Shown one piece after another: positions 7,493 through 16,572 of a stretch of DNA of 43,790 bases (position 1 is the first letter of the stretch; each line of letters starts with the position of its first letter). The notes beneath the pieces are model-generated. The model saw only the letters and a program-made list of their open reading frames with translations, was not told the DNA's origin and did no database searches. Origin of the DNA: an uncultured Ruminococcus sp. (GTDB lineage Bacteria; Bacillota; Clostridia; Oscillospirales; Acutalibacteraceae); contig CACZYP010000021.1 of NCBI GenBank assembly GCA_902785425.1, positions 1-43,790 on the forward strand, read 5' to 3'. Made by a program: the position numbers and the translations under genes.

Positions 7493-8662
7493 ATGAATGA
7501 ACACAATAAAGACAAGATCGTAAAGATATTTGAAAACGTATTCAAAGCTGAAGCGGACTCGGTATTTTTTGCGCCGGGGCGTGTTAATCTTATCGGCGAA
7601 CATACCGATTACAACGGCGGTCATGTTTTTCCATGCGCCATAGACCTCGGAACGTACTGCGCCGCCAAAGCTTCAAAAAGCAATGAGTTTCGTTTCTATT
7701 CCGATAATTTCCCCGATAACGGCATCATATCAGTAAAGCTTGACAAGCTTAACAAAACCGGCCTTTGGGCTGATTACCCTATCGCCGTTGTCAAGGCGTT
7801 CAGAAGCTACGGCTACATTTTTCCGCACGGCGCCGATATGGCTTTTTTCGGTGATCTTCCCGACGGATCGGGCCTTTCATCATCGGCGGCGCTCGAAGTG
7901 CTTACAGGAACTGTTCTAAACACGCTGTACAAGCTTTCTGCCACAAAGCAGGAGCTTGCGCTTATCGGTCAGTTTGCGGAAAACAGATTCATCGGCGTAA
8001 ACTGCGGCATAATGGATCAATTCGCAAGCGCTATGGGAAAGCGTGACAATGCTGTACTGCTCGATTCCTACACGCTCGACTACAGCTATGCACCTATCCC
8101 CCGTGAAAAGGCAAGCATTCTTATCGTCAATTCAGGCGTCAAGCATTCGCTCGCATCGTCTGCCTACAACGACCGCCGCAGAGAGTGCGAAACGGCGCTT
8201 GCGGAGCTTCGCAGACACATAGACGCTCCTTCCCTATGCGCTCTTTCAGATGATGAGTTTGAGAAAAACGCACAGTATATCACCGAACCCATCTGTAGGA
8301 AGAGAGCACGCCATGCCGTTTATGAAAACAGCAGAACGATCACCGCACTTGCTGCGCTTAAAAACGGCGATCTATCGGCTTTCGGCAGACTCATGAACGA
8401 ATCACACAGATCGCTTTCGGAGGACTATGAAGTATCCTGCAAAGAGCTTGATCTGCTTGTGAAAACAGCACAAGGGATCGACGGAGTTTTAGGCGCAAGA
8501 ATGACGGGCGGCGGATTCGGCGGCTGTACAGTAAACCTTGTCGAGAACGGATCTGTAGAAGCTTTTGAAAGAACGATCCATGACATTTACAGCAAAGAAA
8601 CGGGTATTGTCCCGAAAATATACAAAATATCAGCCGAGGACGGCGCAAAGGAGCTGAGATAA
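7493..8662 (+). CDS. galK: Galactokinase
   Basis: A 389-residue GHMP-family kinase that phosphorylates galactose at C1 using ATP, the first Leloir-pathway step in the cytoplasm. The galactokinase signature PGRVNLIGEHTDYN is at 28-41. The GHMP ATP-binding loop GDLPDGSGLSSSAALEV is near 122, NCGIMDQFASAMG follows with the conserved Asp, and the C-terminal glycine motif RMTGGGFGGCTVNL is present. Length is standard. The ATG follows AAAGGGGCG. galT begins one base after the stop, so the two are co-transcribed and probably translationally coupled. With the GH36 alpha-galactosidase at 11.0-13.4 kb this supplies galactose metabolism; no galE or galM is in the window. Confidence 0.95.
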   Translation: MNEHNKDKIVKIFENVFKAEADSVFFAPGRVNLIGEHTDYNGGHVFPCAIDLGTYCAAKASKSNEFRFYSDNFPDNGIISVKLDKLNKTGLWADYPIAVVKAFRSYGYIFPHGADMAFFGDLPDGSGLSSSAALEVLTGTVLNTLYKLSATKQELALIGQFAENRFIGVNCGIMDQFASAMGKRDNAVLLDSYTLDYSYAPIPREKASILIVNSGVKHSLASSAYNDRRRECETALAELRRHIDAPSLCALSDDEFEKNAQYITEPICRKRARHAVYENSRTITALAALKNGDLSAFGRLMNESHRSLSEDYEVSCKELDLLVKTAQGIDGVLGARMTGGGFGGCTVNLVENGSVEAFERTIHDIYSKETGIVPKIYKISAEDGAKELR

Positions 8663-10150
8663 ATGATCACTAATGCAATTGACCGCTTGATATCATACGG
8701 CATCGCCGCAGAGCTTGTTGATACTGCTGATGAGATATACGTCCGCAACGTGCTGCTTGAAGCTATGAACGAGACAGAGTACGTCAAAACAGACGGCGGC
8801 GGCTCCGATAAGCTTGCCGATATTTTAAAGGAACTTACCGATATCGCAGTTTCAAAGGGCATGATATCCGACTCCACCGAGAGCAGAGATATTTTTGACA
8901 CTAAGCTGATGAACTGCCTTACGCCACGCCCTGCCGAAGTAAGACAAAAGTTTAACGAAAAGCTTAATGAAAGCACAGAAGCCGCAACAGATTGGTTCTA
9001 CAAGTTCAGCAAAGACACAAACTACATCAGACGAGACAGGATCGCCAAAGACCGCAAATGGACGTATGACAGCAAATACGGAACGATAGATATTACTATA
9101 AATCTGTCAAAACCTGAAAAAGATCCGAGAGATATCGCCGCCGCAGGCAAAGCTTCATCTTCCTCATACCCGAAATGTCAGCTTTGCCTTGAAAATGTAG
9201 GATACAGCGGCAGGATAGGACACCCTGCACGAGCTAACCATCGTGTGATACCGCTCACTCTTCACAGCGAAAGCTGGAGCTTCCAGTATTCGCCGTACGT
9301 TTACTACAACGAGCACTGCATAGTATTCAACAACGAACACGTTCCTATGAAGATAGACCGTGCAGCTTTTGAAAAGCTTTTTGATTTTGTCGGACAGTTT
9401 CCGCACTACTTTGTCGGCTCAAATGCCGATCTGCCCATAGTCGGCGGCTCTATACTCAGCCATGAGCATTTTCAGGGCGGGCACTACACATTCGCTATGG
9501 AAAAATCCGGGATCGAACATGAGTTTTCGGTTCCCGGATTTGAAGATATACGCTGCGGAATTGTCAAGTGGCCTTTATCGGTAATACGACTTCAAAGCAG
9601 CGATCGGAAAAGACTTGCCGAGCTTTCGGAATTGATACTCAACAAATGGCGTGAATACACCGACGAAAGTGCTGTTATACTTGCTTATACAGATGGAATG
9701 CCTCACAACACGATAACGCCTATCGCACGCAGACGGGGCGGAGATTTTGAGATCGACCTGTGCCTGAGAAACAACTTAACTACAGAAGAGCATCCGCTCG
9801 GACTTTACCATCCGCACGCCGAGCGGCACCACATAAAAAAAGAGAACATCGGTCTTATCGAGGTCATGGGGCTTGCTGTTCTTCCGGCACGCCTTAATCG
9901 TGAGCTTGACGCACTTGAACAGTGCATTATAAACGGCGATGACCCTATGAGGAACACACTCACGGCAAGCCATGCAGCATGGGCAGCTTCGTTTATACCC
10001 GAACTTGCAGAAGCCGACCGTGACACTGTACGCAAACGGCTGGAGCTTGAAGTCGGACGTGTATTTGAACAGGTTCTTGAAGACGCAGGTGTTTTCAAGC
10101 GAGATCACGAGGGTAAGCAGGCATTTTTGAGGTTTGTTGATACGCTGTAA
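8663..10150 (+). CDS. galT: UTP/UDP-glucose hexose-1-phosphate uridylyltransferase, type 2
   Basis: A 495-residue GalT of the Firmicutes-type (class 2) family, distinct from the ~350-residue E. coli form. It transfers UMP from UDP-glucose to galactose-1-phosphate. Visible landmarks are SYPKCQLCLENVGYSGR near 170, followed by HPARANHRVIPL, and the histidine cluster SHEHFQGGHY near 268, expected to carry the UMP-accepting histidine. Its ATG directly follows the galK stop, and AAGGAG within the end of galK is the ribosome site. No terminator is obvious after it; the next frame is the disrupted GNAT gene. Confidence 0.95.
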   Translation: MITNAIDRLISYGIAAELVDTADEIYVRNVLLEAMNETEYVKTDGGGSDKLADILKELTDIAVSKGMISDSTESRDIFDTKLMNCLTPRPAEVRQKFNEKLNESTEAATDWFYKFSKDTNYIRRDRIAKDRKWTYDSKYGTIDITINLSKPEKDPRDIAAAGKASSSSYPKCQLCLENVGYSGRIGHPARANHRVIPLTLHSESWSFQYSPYVYYNEHCIVFNNEHVPMKIDRAAFEKLFDFVGQFPHYFVGSNADLPIVGGSILSHEHFQGGHYTFAMEKSGIEHEFSVPGFEDIRCGIVKWPLSVIRLQSSDRKRLAELSELILNKWREYTDESAVILAYTDGMPHNTITPIARRRGGDFEIDLCLRNNLTTEEHPLGLYHPHAERHHIKKENIGLIEVMGLAVLPARLNRELDALEQCIINGDDPMRNTLTASHAAWAASFIPELAEADRDTVRKRLELEVGRVFEQVLEDAGVFKRDHEGKQAFLRFVDTL

Positions 10151-10217
10151 TGGCCTGCTCTGAAAATCTATTATTCAATTTACAGTGATAACCTATGTCT
10201 TTTGGGAGAGAAACAGC

Positions 10218-10982
10218 ATGACTGATGTTTACAAACAATGCCCCGTTTTTGAAAACGATAATTATCTTCTTCGCCTTATCAATAAGAATGATGAGAAAGA
10301 CTTATCAGAAGTATACAGCGATAAAAAAGCATTGCCGTTTTTTAAGGAACCACTGAATAAATCACGTCCTGCGGACTGAGCACCCATCTTGCTTGCATCT
10401 TTTGGTCAAATTGAACTCAAAAACCTTGAAATACGTCAGGATCAAAGTGTGTAGCGCATATCTGTCTGCGGACACTGTCCGCAAATCTGACTGCGCAATA
10501 TGGGCACTCGATTTAATCAGTGCTTCCTTAACAGTGATAACTGCGATGGAGATAACTTTTATTACCCGACCGCAGAAAAAATGCAGGAAGCAATAAAATT
10601 CCGGCTCTACTCATATGAGAACAGATGGTTTGTGCGGTTTACTGTTATAGACAAGAAAACTTCTAAGGCTATCGGAACGATAGAGTTATTTAACCGGGGT
10701 GAAACCGATGATGATTTCAGTAATGTCGGAGTATTGCGGCTTGATATACGCAGCGATCATGAAAAAGAAAGTGTATTGTTCGATATTATATCATTGATCA
10801 TACCCTCCGCTTATTCATTGTTTGACTGCACCGAGATAATAACAAAAGCTCCAAGCTATGCAATTGAAAGAATCAGTGCAATAGAGAAATTCGGGTTCAA
10901 AAAATCGGATGGGCTCCTTGTCGGAAAATACGGAACACACGATAAGTATCCATACAATGAATACTGGACAGTAAAAAAATAA
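10218..10982 (+). pseudogene. GNAT-type acetyltransferase gene interrupted by a mobile element
   Basis: The frame starts at ATG 10218 after GGGAGAG and encodes MTDVYKQCPVFENDN and a typical GNAT beginning (LRLINKNDEKDLSEVYSDKK). It runs into the element at 10342-10531 and meets a stop after about 53 codons. Beyond the element the same protein continues (NSDNCDGDNFYYPT, then VRFTVIDKKTSKAIGTIELF) to 10982. Removing the element and one TTAA joins LPFF to NSDN in frame and restores about 192 residues. The net insertion is 186 bp, a multiple of three, but it contains stops. An ATG inside the element (10500) could restart the C-terminal part. The former substrate is unknown. Confidence 0.85.
10342..10531. 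mobile_element. Small TTAA-flanked inverted-repeat element, copy 2 (inside GNAT gene)
   Basis: Same element as at 6993-7159, with a 182-bp core (10346-10527) between TTAA at 10342-10345 and TTAA at 10528-10531. The GNAT reading frame on both sides reconstructs a single original TTAA, so the duplication is directly demonstrated. It differs from copy 1 mainly by about 23 extra bases near 10441-10463. Confidence 0.92.
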
Positions 10983-11001
10983 GTATCATACACAATTACC
11001 A

Positions 11002-11035
11002 TGCCCCTGAGCAGTAATAAACCTGCTCAGGGGCA
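11002..11035 (+). terminator. Terminator hairpin after the GNAT pseudogene
   Basis: A perfect 12-bp stem TGCCCCTGAGCA / TGCTCAGGGGCA with a 10-nt loop, followed by ACTCTTTATTCTTTATTC on plus. The convergent alpha-galactosidase gene ends at 11072, so the hairpin may also protect its transcript. A TTTATTC tandem repeat of three to four units follows (11038-11065). Confidence 0.7.
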
Positions 11036-11071
11036 ACTCTTTATTCTTTATTCTTTATTCTATATTCTTTA

Positions 11072-13414
11072 CTACTCTCCAACCGCCTCAATAAAATACA
11101 TTCTCGAAGCAAAATCGGGGAACATTCTGACATTTTCGTTAAAGCCTGTTCCTGAAAAGGCCTGTTTCAGAGCAATACCGCTGCTCATAAGTATACGCCC
11201 GGAAACAATGCAGGATTCTTCTTCGCCGTTCATCTTAACAGCTTTTGCTATGACGTTGTGAACAAGGGAATCCTGCTTGACATGGAACGGCGCCATTGTG
11301 TTGATAAGGCTGCCGAAAAGCTTGACGTTCACCCGTGACGGGATATTGGAAAACCTGTAAGTCATATCAGGATCAAGCCCTGCTGCGATGAATCGGTGCG
11401 CCTGCGTATTGGGAACAACAAGCTCCTGCATTATCATACCGACAGCTCTCTTTTTATCGGGAGAAACGCAGCACCACTCATGAACGTTTCCGCTTAACAC
11501 ACGGTAAAACTGCCCGAACTGCAACACATCACGCCAATTTTTGTAAACCTCGTTAAGCACGTTTATCTGCTGCTTCTGCTCACCGGTAAGATCACGAACG
11601 TCACACTCGTAGCCGAGCACACCGAACGCCGCAACATTGAACCGTGTTTCAAGAGGCGTTTCACGAAGCGTCTGATGATTCGGACTTGCCGCAGAATGTG
11701 CAGCGATGCAGCATTGCGGATAACCGTAGCTGTAGCCCTCATGAATATGAACACGGCTGAGTGCGTCGGTGTTGTCGCTCGCCCATATCTGCGGAAAATA
11801 ACAAAGTATGCCGAGATCGAAGCGATTGCCGCCCGAAGCGCAGCCCTCGAACAAGATATCAGGGAACTTTTTGGTGAGCGACCGCATCAGTCTGTATAAT
11901 CCGCAAATATAACGATGCGCCGTTTCGCCCTGTCTTGTTTCGGGCAGATGCGGAGAATAGACATCGGAGAATATCCTGTTCATATCCCATTTGACGTAAG
12001 AAATATCTCCCGAAGAGAAGACCTCGCTCATCTTTTTTTCAAGATGAGCAACGACCTGCGGATTTGCAAGATCAAGCACACGCTGATTTCTGCCCTCCGA
12101 GTGAAGCCTGTCGGGTATAGCCATTGCCCAATCGGGGTGCTTTTTGTAAAGCTCGCTCTGCGTGCTTATCATCTCAGGCTCGACCCATATACCGAATTTC
12201 ACGCCTGCATTGTTTATCTTTTTTGAAAGCCCTTTAAGTCCGCCGGGAAGCTTCTTTTTTGAAGCGTCCCAGTCTCCGAGTGAATGGCTGTCGTCGTTTC
12301 GTTCAGCGAACCAGCCGTCGTCCATTACAAAAAGCTCGATACCAAGCTCTTTGCCTGCTTTTGCAAGCGAAACGAGGCTCTGCTCCGAAATATTGAAATA
12401 ACAAGCTTCCCAGCTGTTAAGAAGGATCGGGCGAGGTTTGTTTTTCCATTTGCCACGCACGATATGCTCTTTTACAAAGCGGTGCATATTCACGCTCATG
12501 CCTGTAAAGCCGTTTTGCGAAAATGTGAGAACAGCTTCCGGCGCTTCAAGGATCTCGTCTTTTTCAAGCAGAAATTCTGCGCCTGTCGGATCGATACCGC
12601 TTACGATACGTGTTTTTCCGAAGGAATTCACCTCAACAGCGGCGTAATGATTGCCGCTGTAAATAAGGTTGAAGCCGAAACAATCACCGAAGCTTTCGTT
12701 TGTATTCTCACTATGAAGCATAAAAAACGGATTTGCTCTGCTTGACGAACACCCTGCACGGGATTCGCTTACAAACTTGCCTGCCGTAAGCTTTACGCTT
12801 GATCTTTCCATCTCCCTTGCCCATGCACCGTGAAATGTCGAAACGCAGTGACCGCTTGACGGCATATCAAGCTGCATACTCATAAGGCGTTCGACTCTTA
12901 CGGGATCGCTGCCGCTGTTTTTTAGCTTGCAGCTTCGTGTTATAACGTCACAGTCGGGATAAACGCTGTAAACTATATCAAGCGTGATATCTCCGTCTTT
13001 CATCGTTATACACAGGCATTCGCTTTCACCGTAGGAACAGGGCAGCGTTTCAAGCGGCGGCTTATTTTCACTTATCTCAAATGAATCAAACAGAAGATCG
13101 GTCGTTCTGCTTCCGTCTTTATAAACGATCTCAAGAAACGGTTCCCTGATATCGCCGTGTCCCATAGAAGACAGCTCATAGCATACGTCCTCGGGTATCT
13201 CTGTCGGGTGATCCTTTGAATAAGCGATAACATTGCCCGGCTCAAATTCACGTTTTTCACGCAGCGCTTCAAGCTCTTCGGCTTTTTCGATCTCTATTCT
13301 GCTGCCGTAATACAAATGTTCAAGGTGTCCCGACGCCATTACAGCAAAAGCATATGTCGTATTTTCCGTATCTATTACGAACAACGGACGGTCTCCGTCA
13401 AGCTTTCTGATCAT
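11072..13414 (-). CDS. Alpha-galactosidase, GH36
   Basis: A 780-residue cytoplasmic alpha-galactosidase that releases terminal alpha-galactose from melibiose, raffinose or related oligosaccharides. It has the long GH36 layout: N-terminal beta-sandwich (1 to ~320), TIM barrel (~320-650) and C-terminal beta domain. The catalytic motif KWDMNR has its nucleophile Asp at about 476. CASGGNRFDLG has its acid/base Asp at about 532. WVEPEM also lies in the barrel. No signal peptide. Upstream GTG (13423) and ATG (13420) starts exist, but the ATG at 13414 is six bases from AGGGTG. The start overlaps the symporter gene (ends 13398), so translation is coupled. It is the last gene of the operon led by the promoter at 16408-16436. 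Confidence 0.93.
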   Translation of the reverse strand: MIRKLDGDRPLFVIDTENTTYAFAVMASGHLEHLYYGSRIEIEKAEELEALREKREFEPGNVIAYSKDHPTEIPEDVCYELSSMGHGDIREPFLEIVYKDGSRTTDLLFDSFEISENKPPLETLPCSYGESECLCITMKDGDITLDIVYSVYPDCDVITRSCKLKNSGSDPVRVERLMSMQLDMPSSGHCVSTFHGAWAREMERSSVKLTAGKFVSESRAGCSSSRANPFFMLHSENTNESFGDCFGFNLIYSGNHYAAVEVNSFGKTRIVSGIDPTGAEFLLEKDEILEAPEAVLTFSQNGFTGMSVNMHRFVKEHIVRGKWKNKPRPILLNSWEACYFNISEQSLVSLAKAGKELGIELFVMDDGWFAERNDDSHSLGDWDASKKKLPGGLKGLSKKINNAGVKFGIWVEPEMISTQSELYKKHPDWAMAIPDRLHSEGRNQRVLDLANPQVVAHLEKKMSEVFSSGDISYVKWDMNRIFSDVYSPHLPETRQGETAHRYICGLYRLMRSLTKKFPDILFEGCASGGNRFDLGILCYFPQIWASDNTDALSRVHIHEGYSYGYPQCCIAAHSAASPNHQTLRETPLETRFNVAAFGVLGYECDVRDLTGEQKQQINVLNEVYKNWRDVLQFGQFYRVLSGNVHEWCCVSPDKKRAVGMIMQELVVPNTQAHRFIAAGLDPDMTYRFSNIPSRVNVKLFGSLINTMAPFHVKQDSLVHNVIAKAVKMNGEEESCIVSGRILMSSGIALKQAFSGTGFNENVRMFPDFASRMYFIEAVGE

Positions 13415-14855
13415 TTTCATCACCCTGCATTTCGTGAACCTTTATCGAGATCTCTTTTATCTTTTCATCGGTAAGGACAAACTTTTTCTTGAACCAGAAT
13501 ATTGCGATAAACAAGCCGATTATCGGGATAAGAGCCATCGTCATCCTGAGACCTATCTTTGCGCTTTGCGATACCAGCAAAGAAAGATCGACAGTCTGTT
13601 CCGCCTCAGTTGTTGCAGCGTCGCTTAAATTATTGATCTGCAAACAGAGAGATACAGCAAATGCAGCAATACCCGACGCAAGCTTTACAACGAACGTTTG
13701 CATCGAGAAGATAACGCTCTCGTCACGGCGCTTGTTCTTCAAGTAGCCGTAATCGACTGTGTTCGCTAAAAAGACAGTCGTAAGGATATTCATTATTCCG
13801 CTTGAAGAGAAGATCAGATAGCCCGGTATGAACAGCAGGAAAACGTTGCTCATGTTCGTAAACGAAAGCACAAGCAGCACAATGTAACCGAGGATAGCTG
13901 CGAATAATCCTATGTAAAAAATCTTCGTATTTGAGAAAAAACGGCGAAGCACGGGATAAAGTATCATCATCGCAAGGACCTGCATTGCACCGCCGAACAT
14001 GTTGAACAGCGTGTAACTTTTGTACCAGTCCGTTCCGCCGAAGTCGTACTTAAAGAAGTAAATAACAAGATTCGACGTGATATAAACTGCGCAGTTTATC
14101 AGTACGATAGCAACAACAACGGTCAGCGCCTGATCGTTCTGAATAAGAGCCTTGAACATCTGCTTTACCGAAACGGTTTCCATTTCAGCCGTAGACCGCT
14201 CTTTTACATTGATGCACGTCAGCACCGTAAAAATGATAAACAGAGATGCGATCATCACCGCAAAGCAGCGAAAACCTATGATCTCGATATTCTTCGGTGT
14301 ATCGCCGCCGAAAATCTTTCCGAGCGACTGAACCGCCATAACGGTAAACACCATGACCAGCGCAGAGCCTACGCCTGCGGCACTTCGTGCGAGCGTTGTA
14401 AGCCCCTCACGCTCTTTGCCGCCTTCAGTGAACGCAGGTATCATCGACCAGTACGGGATATCCATCATGGTGTACGTAACGCCCCACAGAATATAGGCAA
14501 ACGCAGCATATGCCGTCAGACCTGCTGAATTGAGCTTAGGAGGTGCGGCAAACATGAGTACGAGGATAACGGCGTTGAGGATCGTGCCTATCAAAAGCCA
14601 CGGACGGAATTTGCCCCATTTTGTCTTTGTTTTTGCAACGATAATGCCCATGATAGGATCGTTGAATGCGTCGAATATCCTTGCTGCAAGCAGTATGATA
14701 CCCATTGCAAACGCCGAAACGCCTATGATATCCTGATAGTAATACAAAACATATGAAGCCGACAGCATATAAACCATATCCTTGCCGACAGCACCGAGCG
14801 CATACGAAAGCTTTGCGCCTGTGGTGAGCTTCTGCGAATTCCGAGTTTTACTCAT
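13398..14855 (-). CDS. Glycoside/cation symporter, GPH (MelB-like) family
   Basis: A 485-residue membrane protein with about twelve helices and GPH-family features. The N-terminus has KLSYALGAVGKDMVYMLSAS. The family loop DAFNDPIMG, with its cation/sugar-site acidic residues, is near 65. KWGKFRPWLLIG, the MelB-type loop 2-3 motif, is near 85. Such proteins import melibiose or other glycosides with H+ or Na+. The GTG at 14864 was rejected in favour of the ATG at 14855, which has GAGGTG six bases upstream. It starts six bases after the stop of the GT-B-like gene and overlaps the alpha-galactosidase start, so all three are one operon. The likely substrate is an alpha-galactoside, inferred from the partner hydrolase. 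Confidence 0.9.
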   Translation of the reverse strand: MSKTRNSQKLTTGAKLSYALGAVGKDMVYMLSASYVLYYYQDIIGVSAFAMGIILLAARIFDAFNDPIMGIIVAKTKTKWGKFRPWLLIGTILNAVILVLMFAAPPKLNSAGLTAYAAFAYILWGVTYTMMDIPYWSMIPAFTEGGKEREGLTTLARSAAGVGSALVMVFTVMAVQSLGKIFGGDTPKNIEIIGFRCFAVMIASLFIIFTVLTCINVKERSTAEMETVSVKQMFKALIQNDQALTVVVAIVLINCAVYITSNLVIYFFKYDFGGTDWYKSYTLFNMFGGAMQVLAMMILYPVLRRFFSNTKIFYIGLFAAILGYIVLLVLSFTNMSNVFLLFIPGYLIFSSSGIMNILTTVFLANTVDYGYLKNKRRDESVIFSMQTFVVKLASGIAAFAVSLCLQINNLSDAATTEAEQTVDLSLLVSQSAKIGLRMTMALIPIIGLFIAIFWFKKKFVLTDEKIKEISIKVHEMQGDENDQKA

Positions 14856-14860
14856 ATGAT

Positions 14861-16330
14861 TCACCTCTTATTCTTCATGTTCATTGCAAGCTTTACGACC
14901 TCATATGCGCCGTTGTAAACGCCGATCGAATTGTTCGTTTTTATACATTTGCACATCTGTTCCAGAATACTGCTGTCATTTAAGAACAGATCGAACATTT
15001 GCAGCGTGTGCGGAATATCCTCACATTCGAGAGTTCCGTCACCTACCTCAGCCGAATGGATAGCACCCCATCGCTCGTGACCGCCGATATGCCGCAAAAA
15101 CAGCTTCGGTATCGGGTAGAATACAAGCTCGCTCGGCTTTGTTGCAAGAACGTCTGCACTGCGCATAAGCAGATTGGTGCAGTAAACCGCCTCGAAAATA
15201 TTCTCATGCCAGAAAGCATGAACGCCCTCTACCCTGCCGGTAATTGCGTCTGTGCAGAACTTGACGGTATCTTCCCACTTGCCGAAATGAGTTGTGCTCA
15301 GTGCGGAAAGACCATCGATCTCGTTGGTAAGCTCCGTCCATACGTTCTGATAGTCGCCGACATTAACGTACAAAACGGCTTTCTTCTGCTTTACAGCAGG
15401 CAGAAGATGCGTTATTATTGCGGAGAAAAGCTCTCTTTGTGCACCTGCTCCGCCTATTGTAAGCAGAAAACGCATAGGCTCGCCGTTTCTCTTGCGGTTG
15501 AGTCTTGCTTCGCAGTCAACGTCGATATTAGAGACAAGCTCATGATCGACATAATGCCCCGTATAAACAAGACTGTCGGCAGGCATGGGCTTCAGCACGT
15601 CTTTTTTCTGCATGCCGTTGAGAATACGATAACCCATATACGCCTGATACGTCTGAACAGTGTGGACGCTGCCCTCAGCAAAATGGAGCGCCATAGGCCA
15701 GTTGTCGGGAATAGCATTTACAACATGCTTCATACCGGCATGAAGCGCCGCCTGCGCAGGCCATACATGAGTGCCTATTATCGGGATATCCTTAGGAACG
15801 TTCCTGAACACGGGCGACATAAGCTCGGCGTTTTTCTGATCCGATGAATTGTAAGTAAGCTGACGGAATCCCTCGTAATTCAGCGGTTCCCACACAAGCT
15901 TATTGAATAGACCTATCTTCTGCGACAAGCGTGAGCCCATCGAGTAAAGATCGTTCTGCGCACCGATCACTTTCGTACACGTCGTTTCGGGGTAAGAATT
16001 CAGATCCATCCAGTACGGAGTGTACCCAAGCGCATGAGCGGCGGAAGCCATCGCTATGGAGATCCTGTAATGACCGAAACCCATGCGGATATTTCCGACT
16101 ATTATGCCCTTATCCTTGTCAAAAGGGATATCTCCTTTTCCCTCGGCAACTCTGATATCGTATACTCCGAGCGGCTTGTTGAGGCAGGCGTTGGCAACAA
16201 GCTTAGCAGGATAATCCGCCGAGCTGTCATCGCCGTACTTTTTTGCGTACTTTTTCTTGGAGTTTTCGGCTTTTTTGTAAGCCGAGCGGCTTATCTCGTT
16301 TCCGAAAATAACTTTTGATCTGTCGGTCAT
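14861..16330 (-). CDS. Unrecognised protein with GT-B (GT28/MGDG-synthase-like) glycosyltransferase features
   Basis: A 489-residue soluble protein I do not recognise as a named family. Two segments suggest a GT-B fold. Near residue 80, GNIRMGFGHYRISIAMASAA followed by LGYTPYWMDL resembles the Gly-rich first strand-helix of MGDG-synthase/MurG-type enzymes. Near 285, MRFLLTIGGAGAQRE resembles the nucleotide-sugar-binding start of the C-terminal GT28 domain. IIGTHVWPAQAA and a late HIGGHERWG segment are other marked motifs. No signal peptide or membrane helix. The ATG at 16330 follows GAGAGGTGATG; the frame extends upstream without a good site. It is the first gene of the alpha-galactoside operon, so a sugar substrate is plausible. 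It could transfer galactose or glucose, or be a phosphorolytic relative; this is inference. Confidence 0.6.
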   Translation of the reverse strand: MTDRSKVIFGNEISRSAYKKAENSKKKYAKKYGDDSSADYPAKLVANACLNKPLGVYDIRVAEGKGDIPFDKDKGIIVGNIRMGFGHYRISIAMASAAHALGYTPYWMDLNSYPETTCTKVIGAQNDLYSMGSRLSQKIGLFNKLVWEPLNYEGFRQLTYNSSDQKNAELMSPVFRNVPKDIPIIGTHVWPAQAALHAGMKHVVNAIPDNWPMALHFAEGSVHTVQTYQAYMGYRILNGMQKKDVLKPMPADSLVYTGHYVDHELVSNIDVDCEARLNRKRNGEPMRFLLTIGGAGAQRELFSAIITHLLPAVKQKKAVLYVNVGDYQNVWTELTNEIDGLSALSTTHFGKWEDTVKFCTDAITGRVEGVHAFWHENIFEAVYCTNLLMRSADVLATKPSELVFYPIPKLFLRHIGGHERWGAIHSAEVGDGTLECEDIPHTLQMFDLFLNDSSILEQMCKCIKTNNSIGVYNGAYEVVKLAMNMKNKR

Positions 16331-16407
16331 TATAACATCACCTCTCCGTTTGTGTTTTATACAAATCCATTGAACATACAAATAGCTTTTTATACTATAT
16401 TATATTG

Positions 16408-16436
16408 ATTATAACACACTTAGCCGTTAAAATCAA
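16408..16436 (-). promoter_or_regulatory. Promoter of the alpha-galactoside operon
   Basis: Minus strand: TTGATT at 16436-16431, a 17-bp spacer, and TATAAT at 16413-16408, about 78 nt before the first start codon. Confidence 0.75.
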
Positions 16437-16455
16437 TCTGTAATTCCTACAGATT

Positions 16456-16471
16456 TTACTCATCCGAGTAA
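16456..16471. promoter_or_regulatory. Dyad TTACTC-ATCC-GAGTAA between divergent promoters
   Basis: A perfect 6-bp inverted repeat with a 4-nt spacer lies 20 bp upstream of the leftward operon's -35 and 30 bp upstream of the rightward -35. The position would suit an activator or shared regulator. No regulator gene is adjacent. Confidence 0.4.
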
Positions 16472-16501
16472 GTTAAAAAGCTCAAACACTGTCCATAGAT
16501 A

Positions 16502-16530
16502 TTGACTTTACCGGATATACACTCTATAAT
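16502..16530 (+). promoter_or_regulatory. Promoter of the methyltransferase gene
   Basis: TTGACT at 16502-16507, a 17-bp spacer, and TATAAT at 16525-16530, about 40 nt before the ATG. Confidence 0.8.
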
Positions 16531-16572
16531 TTACGGTAGATAGAATTATAAATATAAGAAAGGCGGATATAT

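Noticed and set aside
11038..11065. TTTATTC tandem as a regulatory repeat
   Set aside because: A low-complexity run in the tail of a terminator between convergent genes; nothing suggests function.
14999..15847. 282-residue plus-strand open frame
   Set aside because: It lies wholly opposite the GT-B-like gene, which has a promoter, ribosome site and operon context; the frame is a shadow.
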